Shown: positions 1 to 7,831 of the stretch, piece by piece
Numbering within the stretch: position 1 is the first letter of the stretch
Layout of the letters: each line of letters begins with the position of its first letter
Origin: Planctomycetota bacterium
GTDB lineage: Bacteria > Planctomycetota > Planctomycetia > Isosphaerales > Isosphaeraceae
Direction: 5' to 3'
Assembly: GCA_021778575.1 (NCBI GenBank)
Contig: JAJYCH010000027.1
Coordinates: 1 to 15,945 of the forward strand
DNA: 15,945 bases
Program-made: the position numbers and the translations under genes
The notes under the pieces: model-generated
What the model was told of the DNA's origin: nothing
Databases searched by the model: none
What the model saw: the letters and a program-made list of their open reading frames with translations, nothing else

Positions 1-419
1 AAGGCCCTGTAGTCGTTCGAAGCTCCAGCGATCCCGACATCCACCGGCTGGCGAACCACCGCGACCACCGAGAGCGCCCGGCCGATCAAGGGAAGCCAGT
101 GCAACTTGACCGGACGTCGGAAGTAGCGGAGAACATCGAGCGGCGGCTGGCGATATTCTTCGCCGTCCTCGGCCCGAGAGCCCAGCGGTTTGAGGATTGG
201 TTCGATAAGGTCGAGGAACTGATCTTCGAGCAAAGGGGCTGCTCCGCCGGCTTTCGAGAGAGCGATCACGTTCCGCCGAGCATAACCGCCCGGAGCTCGG
301 TCGGGAACTCCCTCCAAAAATCGAAAGTCCGCCAGCCCCTTGTCTCGACCGCCCCGCCTGGCGAACAATTCCGACAGAGCGAACCCGAATCGAGCCGGAG
401 ACCACGACCATGACCCCAT
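1..419 (-). CDS. Hypothetical protein, 3' end beyond the window (partial)
   Basis: The minus strand is open from an ATG at 419 to the left edge, giving about 139 residues without a stop. The frame has a high GC share at third positions and plausible protein composition, for example [35 protein letters not shown] and [21 protein letters not shown] do not recognise the family; no signal peptide is obvious. The 419 start is the only ATG available, but it would overlap the first 10 bases of queC on the other strand. A downstream TTG or GTG start (for example the GTG in RRNVIAL) is a real alternative. The coding frame is fairly secure, the start is not, and the function is unknown. Confidence 0.6.
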   Translation of the reverse strand, partial: MGSWSWSPARFGFALSELFARRGGRDKGLADFRFLEGVPDRAPGGYARRNVIALSKAGGAAPLLEDQFLDLIEPILKPLGSRAEDGEEYRQPPLDVLRYFRRPVKLHWLPLIGRALSVVAVVRQPVDVGIAGASNDYRA

Positions 420-1111
420 CACCACCGAAGGCCGTCGTCTTGTTGAGCGGCGGGCTCGACTCGGCCACGGCGCTGGCCGAAGCCAAGGCGGCGGGGTTCG
501 CCTGCTATGCCCTCACCGTCCTCTACGGCCAGCGGCATGCGGTGGAACGTAATTCCGCCCGTGCGGTGGGCGACGCTCAGGGCGTGGTCCGACATCTCGA
601 ACTGTCGATCGACCTCCAGACGTTCGGCGGCAGCGCCCTGGTCGGTGACGGCGAGGTCCCCAAGGATCGACCGGTCGAGTCGATGGCCCACGGCATCCCG
701 ATCACCTACGTTCCGGCGCGGAACACGGTGATGCTCTCGCTCGCGCTGGCCTGGGCGGAGGCTCTGGGGGCGTTCGATATCTTCGTCGGGGTCAACTGCG
801 TCGATTATTCGGGCTATCCCGACTGCCGTCCGGAGTATCTCAGGGCGTTCGAGAACCTGGCCAACCTGGCGACCAAGGCCGGAGTCGAAGGGGCCGGACG
901 GTTCCGCGTCCATGCCCCGCTGATCGAGCTGACCAAGGAACAGATTATCGAGCGAGGTCGCGAGCTGGGGGTCGACTACGCGCTGACCCACAGTTGCTAC
1001 GACCCGAACGAGCAAGGACAATCTTGCGGCCGATGCGACTCCTGCTCGCTCCGTCTGGCGGCATTCGAGAAGCTCGGCCTCGAAGATCCGATCGACTACG
1101 CGGGGATTTGA
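410..1111 (+). CDS. queC: 7-cyano-7-deazaguanine synthase QueC
   Basis: QueC converts 7-carboxy-7-deazaguanine to preQ0 with ammonia and ATP, the cytosolic step feeding queuosine tRNA modification or deazapurine DNA/secondary metabolites. The 233-residue product has the usual family length. The N-terminal PP-loop ATP pyrophosphatase motif SGGLDS is at residues 13-18, immediately after the beta strand AVVLL. The middle carries the conserved [17 protein letters not shown] and [16 protein letters not shown] segments. The C-terminus has the zinc-binding cysteines 196, 206, 209 and 212 (SCY...SCGRCDSC). The ATG at 410 is preceded by GGAG nine bases upstream and places the PP-loop at the normal distance. 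Neither queD nor queE is visible beside it. Its stop lies four bases from the stop of the convergent downstream gene. Confidence 0.97.
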   Translation: MTPSPPKAVVLLSGGLDSATALAEAKAAGFACYALTVLYGQRHAVERNSARAVGDAQGVVRHLELSIDLQTFGGSALVGDGEVPKDRPVESMAHGIPITYVPARNTVMLSLALAWAEALGAFDIFVGVNCVDYSGYPDCRPEYLRAFENLANLATKAGVEGAGRFRVHAPLIELTKEQIIERGRELGVDYALTHSCYDPNEQGQSCGRCDSCSLRLAAFEKLGLEDPIDYAGI

Positions 1112-1115
1112 CGGC

Positions 1116-1925
1116 TCAGCGATAGGTCCAGTCGTAGGGGGGCTCGCCGGTGATGATCTCGCGTTCTTTCTGGTTGTGCTCGTCGCCCCGACGGATGAAG
1201 TTGATCTGGAGCGCCTTGTGGCGGACGACCGGTTTCCCCCCCTCGGTGGCGGGATCTTCCTTGAGACCGTCGGACAGACCCCGGACGAAGATCGTGAGCT
1301 GGTCGGCCTTGGGGTCAACCCCTTCCCAGACCGCGACGCCGAAGACCGCGTCCTCCACGCCTTGCTTGCCGCTGGGCGGGACCATTCCCATGATGTCCAC
1401 GGCGCCGTGGAGATTCTGGATCGACGGATCTTCGCGGTTCTGGATCTGCTTCACGGCCTCGGGCAGCACGGTATCTTCGTACCGCTTGCCGGTATCGGTG
1501 ACCAGAGTGAACTGCGGGACGAACATCCGCGGAGCACCCGTCTTGTTGATCACCTGATAGTAAAGATAATGAACGTCGCGACGCCCCTTATCCAGGGTGG
1601 CAACGGTGACGATCCGCAATGGCTTGTAAGCAAAGTCGAGAACCCAGATCCCCTGCTTGTCGCGAGGCAGCACCGAAGCGTCGATCCAGCGCTCGTTAAA
1701 CACGGCGCGACCGTTGACACCATCGACGAACCCCTGGGCATTCCGCCGGATCGGGTGCGTTTTCAACATCGGCCCGAGCTGAACCTGCGGGATCGGCTCG
1801 GGCGGAGGAAAGTCCCCCTTGGGCTTATCCTGTCCCGGTTCCTGCGCGAGTGCGCCAACCCATGAGGTCCCCAGCACACCGGCCACGGACGACAGAAAAA
1901 CGCGTCGGGATAGATCGAAGCCCAT
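1116..1925 (-). CDS. Tat-exported protein of unknown function
   Basis: A 269-residue protein with a clear twin-arginine signal: SRRVFL at residues 6-11, a hydrophobic stretch (LSSVAGVLGTSWVGA) and a likely cleavage after ALA at 25-27, so the mature part is probably periplasmic and exported folded. The mature region starts with a Pro/Lys-rich linker (to about residue 45) and continues into a beta-rich domain with segments such as GIWVLDFAYKPLRIVTV and DVHYLYYQVINKTGAPRMFV, followed by FTLVTDTGKRYEDTVLP. This resembles an immunoglobulin-like or DUF4352-like beta sandwich, but that is impression, not a family assignment. GGGGAGA lies about eight bases upstream of the ATG. A candidate promoter lies near 2021-2050. 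No catalytic motif was seen. Confidence 0.85.
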   Translation of the reverse strand: MGFDLSRRVFLSSVAGVLGTSWVGALAQEPGQDKPKGDFPPPEPIPQVQLGPMLKTHPIRRNAQGFVDGVNGRAVFNERWIDASVLPRDKQGIWVLDFAYKPLRIVTVATLDKGRRDVHYLYYQVINKTGAPRMFVPQFTLVTDTGKRYEDTVLPEAVKQIQNREDPSIQNLHGAVDIMGMVPPSGKQGVEDAVFGVAVWEGVDPKADQLTIFVRGLSDGLKEDPATEGGKPVVRHKALQINFIRRGDEHNQKEREIITGEPPYDWTYR

Positions 1926-2020
1926 GAGCCATTCTCCCCAGCGAACGGATCGAACGATTTGAAGCGAACGTGGCGTCAGGCCAGGAAAGGCGCGAGGGGA
2001 AGCTCAGCGAAGATGGATTC

Positions 2021-2050
2021 AATCTACCACCGAATTCGTCGATCCGTCAA
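2021..2050 (-). promoter_or_regulatory. Candidate promoter for the Tat-exported protein gene
   Basis: On the minus strand TTGACG (2050-2045) is followed after 18 bases by TAGATT (2026-2021). The -35 matches the sigma-70 consensus at five of six positions and the -10 at four of six. It would give a leader of roughly 90 bases ahead of the ATG at 1925. This is a match to consensus only. Confidence 0.35.
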
Positions 2051-2089
2051 GGCAAACTTGACCCATACCACCTAACCAGGCCGACACAA

Positions 2090-2111
2090 TCCTCCCATTT
2101 TACCGGGAGGA
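2090..2111 (-). terminator. Hairpin after the sigma-thioredoxin gene
   Basis: TCCTCCC (2090-2096) and GGGAGGA (2105-2111) form a perfect 7-bp stem with an eight-base loop, starting about 16 bases after the stop of the minus-strand sigma-thioredoxin gene. There is no strong T tract after it on the minus strand, so it may be a weak terminator or a 3'-end stabilising hairpin. Confidence 0.4.
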
Positions 2112-2126
2112 CAAGAATTGAACGCG

Positions 2127-4223
2127 TCACTTTGGCTCTGGCTCCTTGAGAATATTCTCGATCGCGACGTCCAGACCTTCGCCGGCCCCCCCTTTGAAGC
2201 GGATGAGACCTTTGCCATCCAACACGAAGAAGGCGGGCAACCGGCCGACGTGATAGCGTCTGGCGATCGGTCCCATGTCGATCTCGCAAGGGCCAACCAT
2301 CTTCGAGCCATCGCTGACGCTGGCCCAGGTCATTTTCTGGTCGGCGGCAAACCGGCGGGCCTTCGCCAGGTCCTCGTCGCAGTTGACGCCGAGGATGACG
2401 ATCGGCTGCCCCTTCCATTTTTCGGCCAGTTCCTGCTCCTTGGCGATCGACCTGGCGCAAGGCTCGCACCACGAGGCCCAGAACGACAGAATAACGATCT
2501 TTCCGCGATAATCCGCCAGTCGGATCGGCTTGCCGTCGAGGTCTTTGCCCTCGAATTCGGGAGCGGGCTTGCCTTCGGCGAGATTGGACCATTCGTCGAA
2601 GAGCTCGCGGGCCTTGTCGCCGAAAGTCGTCCCCTTCAACGTGTTGTAAGGCTCGTCGGCATGATCGCGGATCAATTCGTCGAGGAGCCGGAACGCCTCG
2701 GCCCGGAACGGTGCGGGATCGCGTTCATATTGCGACTTGTGGTACGCCTTGTCGTCGGCGCCAATGTCCAGGACCTTGCCGTGATCGTCCTTGACGACGA
2801 CTTCCTGTTCGAGCTTCTTGCCGAACGACGCCTGGGCTTGCTTCCAGCGATACTGCGCCAGCGCCAGAGTGGCCGGGCCTCGGGTTCGCTTGCTCTGGGC
2901 TTTGTCATAGAGGGCCGGGAGGAATCGGTCTCGGCTGGGCGAGGTGTATCCATCCATCCGCAGGGCGGTCCAGGCAACCTTGAAGTCGTCGCCGTGATGT
3001 TCGAGCAACAGGTCCATCGCCTGCTCTCGGAGCAACGCCCACTCGCCGACAAAGGCGTCGGAGATCCAGAACTGTTCGAGTATCCAGAGCAGTCCATCCC
3101 TCGCCGCGGGACTCTTGATGTCACTCTGCGCCAGTGTGAAGAACCGCTTGGAGTAGCTGATAACTTCGGGATGAAGTTTGTAGACTTCCGCTTGCTCGGT
3201 GGCGGTCTTCGCGGCCCTGAAGGCGACCCCATAGACTTCCATCGCCGCGTCCCACTCGGCCTTGATCGCCTTGACCTTCTCGTCGAGCGTCGGCGGGTCC
3301 GGTTCGACGGCCTTCACCTGGGCGGCTGTTCGAGGCCGGATTTCTACCTTCCGTGTCTCACCCTGCTGTGCGAGAGTGAGAGTCCCGACCGAGGCGAATC
3401 CAGCCAGCAAGGCCAACGAACAAGCGATCTTCATCATCAATTTTCCTCGCAAATAAGCAGTGATCGAGGCAGCGACCCCGACCGGGACCACCCCGGCCAG
3501 TGCCGATCCCGACGCGATCTTCAGAGCCTGCGCAACCCTCGAACCGATCAGCCGGGTCGGCACGGCCGCCGCCACGACATCGGCTCCCGCCAGCCAGACG
3601 CCAAGCCCTCCAACGGCCGGCGCAAAGCCTCGGCGAATCAATCGTTTGCGTAAAATCTCGCCGGCCCGCGAGAGCCGGCTGTTCACCGTTCCCACCGGGC
3701 ATCCCAACCGGCTCGCGGCATGCTCGCGGGTCAAGCCTTCCAGATGGCAGAGGACCACGACCGACCGATAACGCGACGGGAGCCGCTCCAGTTCCTCGTC
3801 GATCACGGCTTTGAGGTCGTCGATTTCGTGAGGAACCTCGGCGGGCTCGAACCCCTCAAGTTCTCGACCGGCCCGGGCTCGCGCCCCCTTCGCCCGGAGC
3901 GCGACCCGGACTCCGACGCCGTGGAGCCAGCGGCCGAGCGAGTCGTCGACCCGGACCGAACCGGCTTTCTTGACCAGGATCAGGAATGTGGCCTGAAACG
4001 CGTCCTCGGCGGCGTGCGGGTCGCGCAAGATCCTGCGGCAGGTTCCCCAGACCATCGGGCCGTGCCGACTGACCAGCACGTCAAAAGCGGCCCCGGCGAT
4101 CGGGGTTTCTTTTCCGCCCGAGAACCGCGCGAGCAACTCGCCATCGGACAGGCTCGCGAGCGAACCGCCTTCGAGCAAGGTCCGGAGGTCGCGCCCCGCC
4201 GATCCCAGTCCTCTGAGCTTCAT
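2127..4223 (-). CDS. ECF sigma factor fused through a membrane segment to a thioredoxin-like domain
   Basis: A 698-residue protein. Residues ~49-114 are sigma region 2 ([20 protein letters not shown], then [15 protein letters not shown]). Residues ~142-191 are region 4 ([20 protein letters not shown], then a helix-turn-helix ending [18 protein letters not shown]). A stretch of small hydrophobic residues follows, then a strong membrane or signal-like segment at 263-286. A long helical region runs to ~550, and the C-terminus (~551-692) is a TlpA/AhpC-type thioredoxin fold with WASWCEPC, active-site cysteines 586 and 589, and a [13 protein letters not shown] strand pair. The ATG at 4223 is chosen over an in-frame one at 4286 because GGAGG sits seven bases upstream. 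The layout implies a cytosolic sigma part and an external redox domain. Large C-terminal extensions are known in planctomycete ECF factors; no separate anti-sigma gene is adjacent. Redox control of sigma activity is inference. Confidence 0.9.
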   Translation of the reverse strand: MKLRGLGSAGRDLRTLLEGGSLASLSDGELLARFSGGKETPIAGAAFDVLVSRHGPMVWGTCRRILRDPHAAEDAFQATFLILVKKAGSVRVDDSLGRWLHGVGVRVALRAKGARARAGRELEGFEPAEVPHEIDDLKAVIDEELERLPSRYRSVVVLCHLEGLTREHAASRLGCPVGTVNSRLSRAGEILRKRLIRRGFAPAVGGLGVWLAGADVVAAAVPTRLIGSRVAQALKIASGSALAGVVPVGVAASITAYLRGKLMMKIACSLALLAGFASVGTLTLAQQGETRKVEIRPRTAAQVKAVEPDPPTLDEKVKAIKAEWDAAMEVYGVAFRAAKTATEQAEVYKLHPEVISYSKRFFTLAQSDIKSPAARDGLLWILEQFWISDAFVGEWALLREQAMDLLLEHHGDDFKVAWTALRMDGYTSPSRDRFLPALYDKAQSKRTRGPATLALAQYRWKQAQASFGKKLEQEVVVKDDHGKVLDIGADDKAYHKSQYERDPAPFRAEAFRLLDELIRDHADEPYNTLKGTTFGDKARELFDEWSNLAEGKPAPEFEGKDLDGKPIRLADYRGKIVILSFWASWCEPCARSIAKEQELAEKWKGQPIVILGVNCDEDLAKARRFAADQKMTWASVSDGSKMVGPCEIDMGPIARRYHVGRLPAFFVLDGKGLIRFKGGAGEGLDVAIENILKEPEPK
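3438..3448 (-). promoter_or_regulatory. Internal ribosome binding site at the sigma/thioredoxin junction
   Basis: Inside the sigma-thioredoxin gene, GAGGA (3448-3444 on the minus strand) lies six bases before an in-frame ATG at 3437, directly followed by a second ATG. The peptide starting there, [20 protein letters not shown], reads as a Lys-containing n-region, a hydrophobic core and a polar end, like a signal peptide. Initiation here would give a 436-residue exported thioredoxin-like protein. The same segment is also a plausible transmembrane anchor of the full protein, so internal initiation is only a possibility. Confidence 0.4.
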
Positions 4224-4365
4224 CGAGGCACCTCCACGAAATTCCCGAGATTCACCCGTGACATCGCGGGAAAGCCGGAGATCCATCCCACTTTCTTCCG
4301 AAATAACTGGAAATCAGTCCGTTCGGGCAAGTTCCTGCTCCGGCTTCAGACTACCAGACTTGGGG

Positions 4366-4393
4366 TTGCCGGAGTCGGCCCCTTGGCTACAAT
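4366..4393 (+). promoter_or_regulatory. Candidate promoter for the phosphatase pair
   Basis: TTGCCG (4366-4371), 16 bases, then TACAAT (4388-4393), which matches the -10 consensus at five of six positions. It is in the divergent region between the sigma gene and the first phosphatase and would place transcription start near 4400, about 30 bases before the GTG start at 4431. Confidence 0.42.
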
Positions 4394-4430
4394 TCGCGGC
4401 TCGAACAACCAGAATCACGGGGGCCTGCCG

Positions 4431-4988
4431 GTGCTTCGACGGACCTGGATGGGAATCGCCTTGGGCTCGATCGCCGCTCCGCTGGCGGGTTACTCGGCCT
4501 GGCAGTGGCGAGACGTTTTCTTCGAGAAGCGGGTCGCCGTCGTTGTCCCGGGCCGGATCATCCGAGGGGCCTGGCAGTCGCCGGGGCCGCTGAGACGGAT
4601 TCTGGCTCGCGAGCGGATCAAGACGATCCTGTCGCTCTCGGCGATCAACACCAACGACCCGAAATACGTCGAGCAAGCCCAGGTCGTCCGCGAGACCGGG
4701 GTCGACTGGCGGTTGATCCCGATCCATGGGTCGTACGCGTCGCTCGCCCAGATGGCCGAGGCCGCGAACATTCTTGCCGACCCGGCTCTGCAACCGATCT
4801 TCTTTCACTGCGTGGCCGGTCATCATCGATCGAGCCAGGCTCATGCCGCCTACCGGATCGCTCACGAAGGCTGGTCGGCCGATCGGGCCTGGGCGGAGGT
4901 CGCCGCCCTGCCCTGGGCTCGACCCGCGAAGGACCGGGAAGATCATCGCCTGATCGAGGCCTTCGCCTCGAACTCACTCCCGCAGTAG
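4431..4988 (+). CDS. Membrane-anchored CX5R tyrosine/dual-specificity phosphatase-like protein (first of a pair)
   Basis: A 185-residue protein whose P-loop HCVAGHHRSS (Cys127, Arg133) is the CX5R signature of cysteine phosphatases. The N-terminus (MLRRTWMGIALGSIAAPLAG) has basic residues and a hydrophobic stretch, so it is probably a membrane anchor facing outward. The body has the PG...R...L...IKT.L.L pattern also found in the next gene, and Cys127 and Arg133 fall at the same residue numbers there, which supports the GTG start at 4431; an ATG at 4449 is the alternative. The frame is open far upstream, but that part is antisense to the sigma gene. No clear general-acid aspartate was seen about 30 residues before the cysteine. 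The substrate is unknown: protein phosphotyrosine, lipid or inositol phosphates are all possible. Confidence 0.82.
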   Translation: MLRRTWMGIALGSIAAPLAGYSAWQWRDVFFEKRVAVVVPGRIIRGAWQSPGPLRRILARERIKTILSLSAINTNDPKYVEQAQVVRETGVDWRLIPIHGSYASLAQMAEAANILADPALQPIFFHCVAGHHRSSQAHAAYRIAHEGWSADRAWAEVAALPWARPAKDREDHRLIEAFASNSLPQ

Positions 4989-5001
4989 AAGGACGCCAGC
5001 G

Positions 5002-5718
5002 ATGCCGTCTCGAAGGGCGCGAACCTGGATCCGCTGGACCTTGCTGGTATCAAGCCTGATCGTTGGCGCGCCTCTGGGTTACATCCTCGGAATCTGGGAT
5101 AATTTCGGGACGGTCCGGCCCGGCGAACTCTATCGATCCGGCCAGATGACGAAGCAGGCCCTGACCGACACCCTGAGCGAACACCAGATCAAGACGGTCT
5201 TGAACCTCCGAGGTTCGCATCCCGAGGAATCGTGGTATCGCGACGAGCGAGCCGCGACTCTCGAAGCCGGGGCCACCCAGGTCGACATCGCGCTGTCGTC
5301 CTGCGAGTGGATGTCGCGAGCCCAGGCCCGGGCGTTGCTCGAAGTCCTCGAAACCGCCGATGGCCCCCTCCTGGTCCACTGCTACCACGGATCGGAGCGC
5401 ACGGGAATGGTCACGGCCTTTGCCGAGCTTCTCCGCCCCGGATCGACCCTGGCGGATGCGGAAAATCAGTTCAGCTACTTGCACATGTATTTCGGTCTCG
5501 GCGATGGCGTGGTGACTCACCAGCACCTCGAACTCTACGAAAACTGGCTCAAGAAGCAGTCGATCGATCACTCTCCTGAGCATTTCCGCCGCTGGCTTTC
5601 GACCGGATACCAGCCCGGCGATCCCTGCCGTGAACGCTGGAACTACGACCCCTACCCGCTTGTCGTCCGAACCCGGGGAATTCCACGAATCGCCCAGAAG
5701 ACCGGGTCAACGAACTGA
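5002..5718 (+). CDS. Membrane-anchored CX5R tyrosine/dual-specificity phosphatase-like protein (second of a pair)
   Basis: A 238-residue paralogue of the preceding gene, separated from it by 13 bases and so almost certainly co-transcribed. A basic N-terminus (MPSRRARTWIRW) leads to one hydrophobic segment (TLLVSSLIVGAPLGYILGIW, residues 13-32). The domain follows: TVRPGELYRSGQ at 37-48, IKTVLNLRG at 63-71 and the P-loop HCYHGSERTG with Cys127 and Arg133. The family of small membrane-anchored bacterial dual-specificity phosphatases fits this layout. A C-terminal extension after about residue 185 (HFRRWLSTGYQPGDPCRERW onward) is absent from the first copy. GAAGGA eight bases before the ATG overlaps the end of the upstream gene. 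The substrate cannot be told from sequence. Confidence 0.87.
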   Translation: MPSRRARTWIRWTLLVSSLIVGAPLGYILGIWDNFGTVRPGELYRSGQMTKQALTDTLSEHQIKTVLNLRGSHPEESWYRDERAATLEAGATQVDIALSSCEWMSRAQARALLEVLETADGPLLVHCYHGSERTGMVTAFAELLRPGSTLADAENQFSYLHMYFGLGDGVVTHQHLELYENWLKKQSIDHSPEHFRRWLSTGYQPGDPCRERWNYDPYPLVVRTRGIPRIAQKTGSTN

Positions 5719-5875
5719 AGCGCCGCTGATCGCTACGGCTCAGTTCCCGAGCGGGAGCCATCAAGCGACGATTTTCAACGAATTCGCTAATAGTCTGTCC
5801 GTATGGGCGTTATATTGGAGACAACGGCGCTCGCGCCGGGCGAATCCTCTCCCCTTGCTGCTCCGAGAATCGCTC

Positions 5876-7759
5876 ATGAACCCGCGCATCCGGATCTCGC
5901 TGATCAGTCTGGCGTTCCTGGCGACAGGGTGCCGAAACGACACGACTTCAAAACAACCCAGCTCTGACCCGGACACCGAAACCGTCGAAATCAAACAATA
6001 CTCCCCGCCCAGGGACAACGAGGCGATCCTGGTCGATGATCAACTCAGCGACAAGAAAACCACGTTCGACCCGACCTTGATCGACCGCCGGCCGCTGAAA
6101 GGCTGGACCCTGAACGCCAGCGCTGCCGTCATCAAGCTCGACGTTCCCATCATCTATCCCGACTGGCAAGCCGACCAGTTGGTCCTTCACCCTAACTATG
6201 CGACCGCCTCCGTGGTCGCCGGCCGTAAGGTTCTACCGTCGCTCAACATGATCGATGGCAAGGCCAAGCAGTTCGACGATGGCCTCTACGCCGCCATCGA
6301 CCGGGCTTACTTTCTCGGCCACGGCGAGACGATGAAGGGGCATCTCGCCACCCTCCAGAGGATTCGCGAAAAAGTCGCCCCGGGTTCCCTCGCCGACGAT
6401 TATCTGGCCGCCGGCCTGAGCCTGGCGGACGAGAAAGCCGCGATTTCCGCCGAGGCAAAGTCGCTCGTTGATCAATTCCTCGCGTTTCCGGTCCTTGCGA
6501 AACCGATCGGCTTTTATACCTGGGACAAGTCGCTATCCGACACCTTTCGGGTACTCCGTTACTTCGCCCAGCCGATCCTCGACCCGGCGATTCCCGTCGA
6601 GATCGCGCGAGTCCTGAAGGCCGACCCGAAGCTCAAGGACGACTATGTCCGGGCCTACTCGTTCTACGCGAAGCTGACCAACCCCCTCGAAGGCCGGACC
6701 CCAGCCGACCTGGTCGATGGTCCACCCCCCGCACGGAACGATCGGTTTGCGCTTTTCCCGCCATCGACCACGCGTGAAGGAGTGCTGTTCGCGGAACTCT
6801 TCCCCAATGGTCTGCCGCCCAACACGAACCTGATGCGTGAGTTGATCGCGGCGATCCGGTCGGGCAAGGTCGACCTCAAGCCCGACGGCAAGAGCGGCTG
6901 GTACGAATACCAGGCCTACGCGCTGGAAACCTTGCTCCTGCCCGACAAGGGCCCTGAGACAAACAAGCTTTTGCTCACGAAAGCGTACAAGAAACGGATG
7001 CTCGAAGCGTTTCAGGCTCTGATCACCAAGCGCCGCGAGACCCATGCCCGACAGGCGGAAAAGACGGCCGAGGCAATGGACGTGATCCGGGATCTGGAAT
7101 CGGTGAAGCCCAGGCTCCGGGTCGAGCCGAACCCAACGTATTATCTCCGGACAGCCCGCAGCTATGGGTTCCTGGCGAACTTTCTCGAATCGACCCTGGG
7201 CGAAGCGACGCTGAAGTCGCTCAAGGGACTTCGCGAAGGACCAACCGGGACCGTGGAGCGTGATCAGGATTTGCACGCCGAACTGGCCTGGATCAGGAGC
7301 CTCTTTTATGGGCTTTATCTCCTGAGCGCCGAGGATATCGGCATGAAGGCCGAGTTCCTTGATGGAGAGACCGTCGATCGCTCGTCGAGCGAGAAGATCG
7401 CGACCGAGTGGCTCCGCTCGTTTGCCACCGACCCCGACCTCGCAGTCGACACCCGGGTCGCGGTGCCGATCTCGTACAACCGACAGGCCGGAACTGTCCG
7501 GCTCTGGATGACCGTCGGCGTCCGGCAGACCACACTGGTAGCCAGTTACGTCAAGCCGCCGAGCCTCCGGTCGAACGAGCCGGCTGCCGACTGGCAAACC
7601 GTTGAGTCATACAAGCTCGCGACCGAGGTCATGACTATCCTGGTCGACGAGTTCGCCCAGGTCGAGATCAGCGGCAATCGTGTGCTCAACCGCAAGGAAC
7701 TCCGCGAGATCTGCGACCGGATGAAGACCAAGGCAAAGATCATCGAAGCGATCCGTTAA
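5876..7759 (+). CDS. Large lipoprotein of unknown function
   Basis: A 627-residue protein beginning MNPRIRISLISLAFLATGC, a basic start, a hydrophobic core and a lipobox-like ATGC ending in Cys19, so it is probably lipid-anchored outside the inner membrane. A charged Ser/Asp/Glu-rich linker follows to about residue 60. The rest is a single long, mostly helical, charged region without transmembrane segments or a motif I can name; it loosely recalls DUF3160-type planctomycete proteins, which is a weak impression. The frame is open 246 bases further upstream, overlapping the phosphatase gene, but the lipoprotein signal fixes the start at 5876. The Shine-Dalgarno sequence is poor (CTCCGAGAATCGCTC). 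The stop abuts the palindromic element at 7761. Confidence 0.83.
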   Translation: MNPRIRISLISLAFLATGCRNDTTSKQPSSDPDTETVEIKQYSPPRDNEAILVDDQLSDKKTTFDPTLIDRRPLKGWTLNASAAVIKLDVPIIYPDWQADQLVLHPNYATASVVAGRKVLPSLNMIDGKAKQFDDGLYAAIDRAYFLGHGETMKGHLATLQRIREKVAPGSLADDYLAAGLSLADEKAAISAEAKSLVDQFLAFPVLAKPIGFYTWDKSLSDTFRVLRYFAQPILDPAIPVEIARVLKADPKLKDDYVRAYSFYAKLTNPLEGRTPADLVDGPPPARNDRFALFPPSTTREGVLFAELFPNGLPPNTNLMRELIAAIRSGKVDLKPDGKSGWYEYQAYALETLLLPDKGPETNKLLLTKAYKKRMLEAFQALITKRRETHARQAEKTAEAMDVIRDLESVKPRLRVEPNPTYYLRTARSYGFLANFLESTLGEATLKSLKGLREGPTGTVERDQDLHAELAWIRSLFYGLYLLSAEDIGMKAEFLDGETVDRSSSEKIATEWLRSFATDPDLAVDTRVAVPISYNRQAGTVRLWMTVGVRQTTLVASYVKPPSLRSNEPAADWQTVESYKLATEVMTILVDEFAQVEISGNRVLNRKELREICDRMKTKAKIIEAIR

Positions 7760-7760
7760 A

Positions 7761-7815
7761 CAGTGGTCAGTGGTCAGTATGATTTTGTATTCTCTTTGCT
7801 GACTACTGACCACTA
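7761..7815. repeat. Palindromic GTGGTCAGTGGTCAG-type element (MITE/REP-like)
   Basis: AGTGGTCAGTGGTCAG (7762-7777) pairs with CTGACTACTGACCACT (7799-7814) at 15 of 16 positions, the odd one being G-T, around a 21-base AT-rich loop. The left arm itself contains a 7-base direct repeat (GTGGTCA). It fills the gap between the lipoprotein stop and the ribosome binding site of the thioesterase gene, and its base composition differs from its surroundings. Similar short GTGGTCAGT palindromes occur as dispersed repeats in some bacterial genomes, from memory; only one copy is present here. It could also act as an intercistronic hairpin. Confidence 0.65.
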
Positions 7816-7831
7816 TTCAAGGATGATCGCC

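Noticed and set aside
419..1318. 299-codon minus-strand frame opposite queC
   Set aside because: queC has full family motifs on the plus strand; the antisense frame is Arg/Ser-rich and has none.
2118..3653. 511-codon open frame on the plus strand
   Set aside because: It is antisense to the sigma-thioredoxin gene, whose motifs are clear; the antisense product has no recognisable domain and is a product of GC-rich codon use.
3720..4430. Long upstream extension of the first phosphatase frame
   Set aside because: It is antisense to the sigma part; the membrane anchor and the match in residue numbering with the second phosphatase place the start at 4431.
5719..5875. Search for a terminator or promoter between the second phosphatase and the lipoprotein
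   Set aside because: Only a weak GGCTC/GAGCC stem and a TATATT without a -35 partner were seen; neither is convincing.
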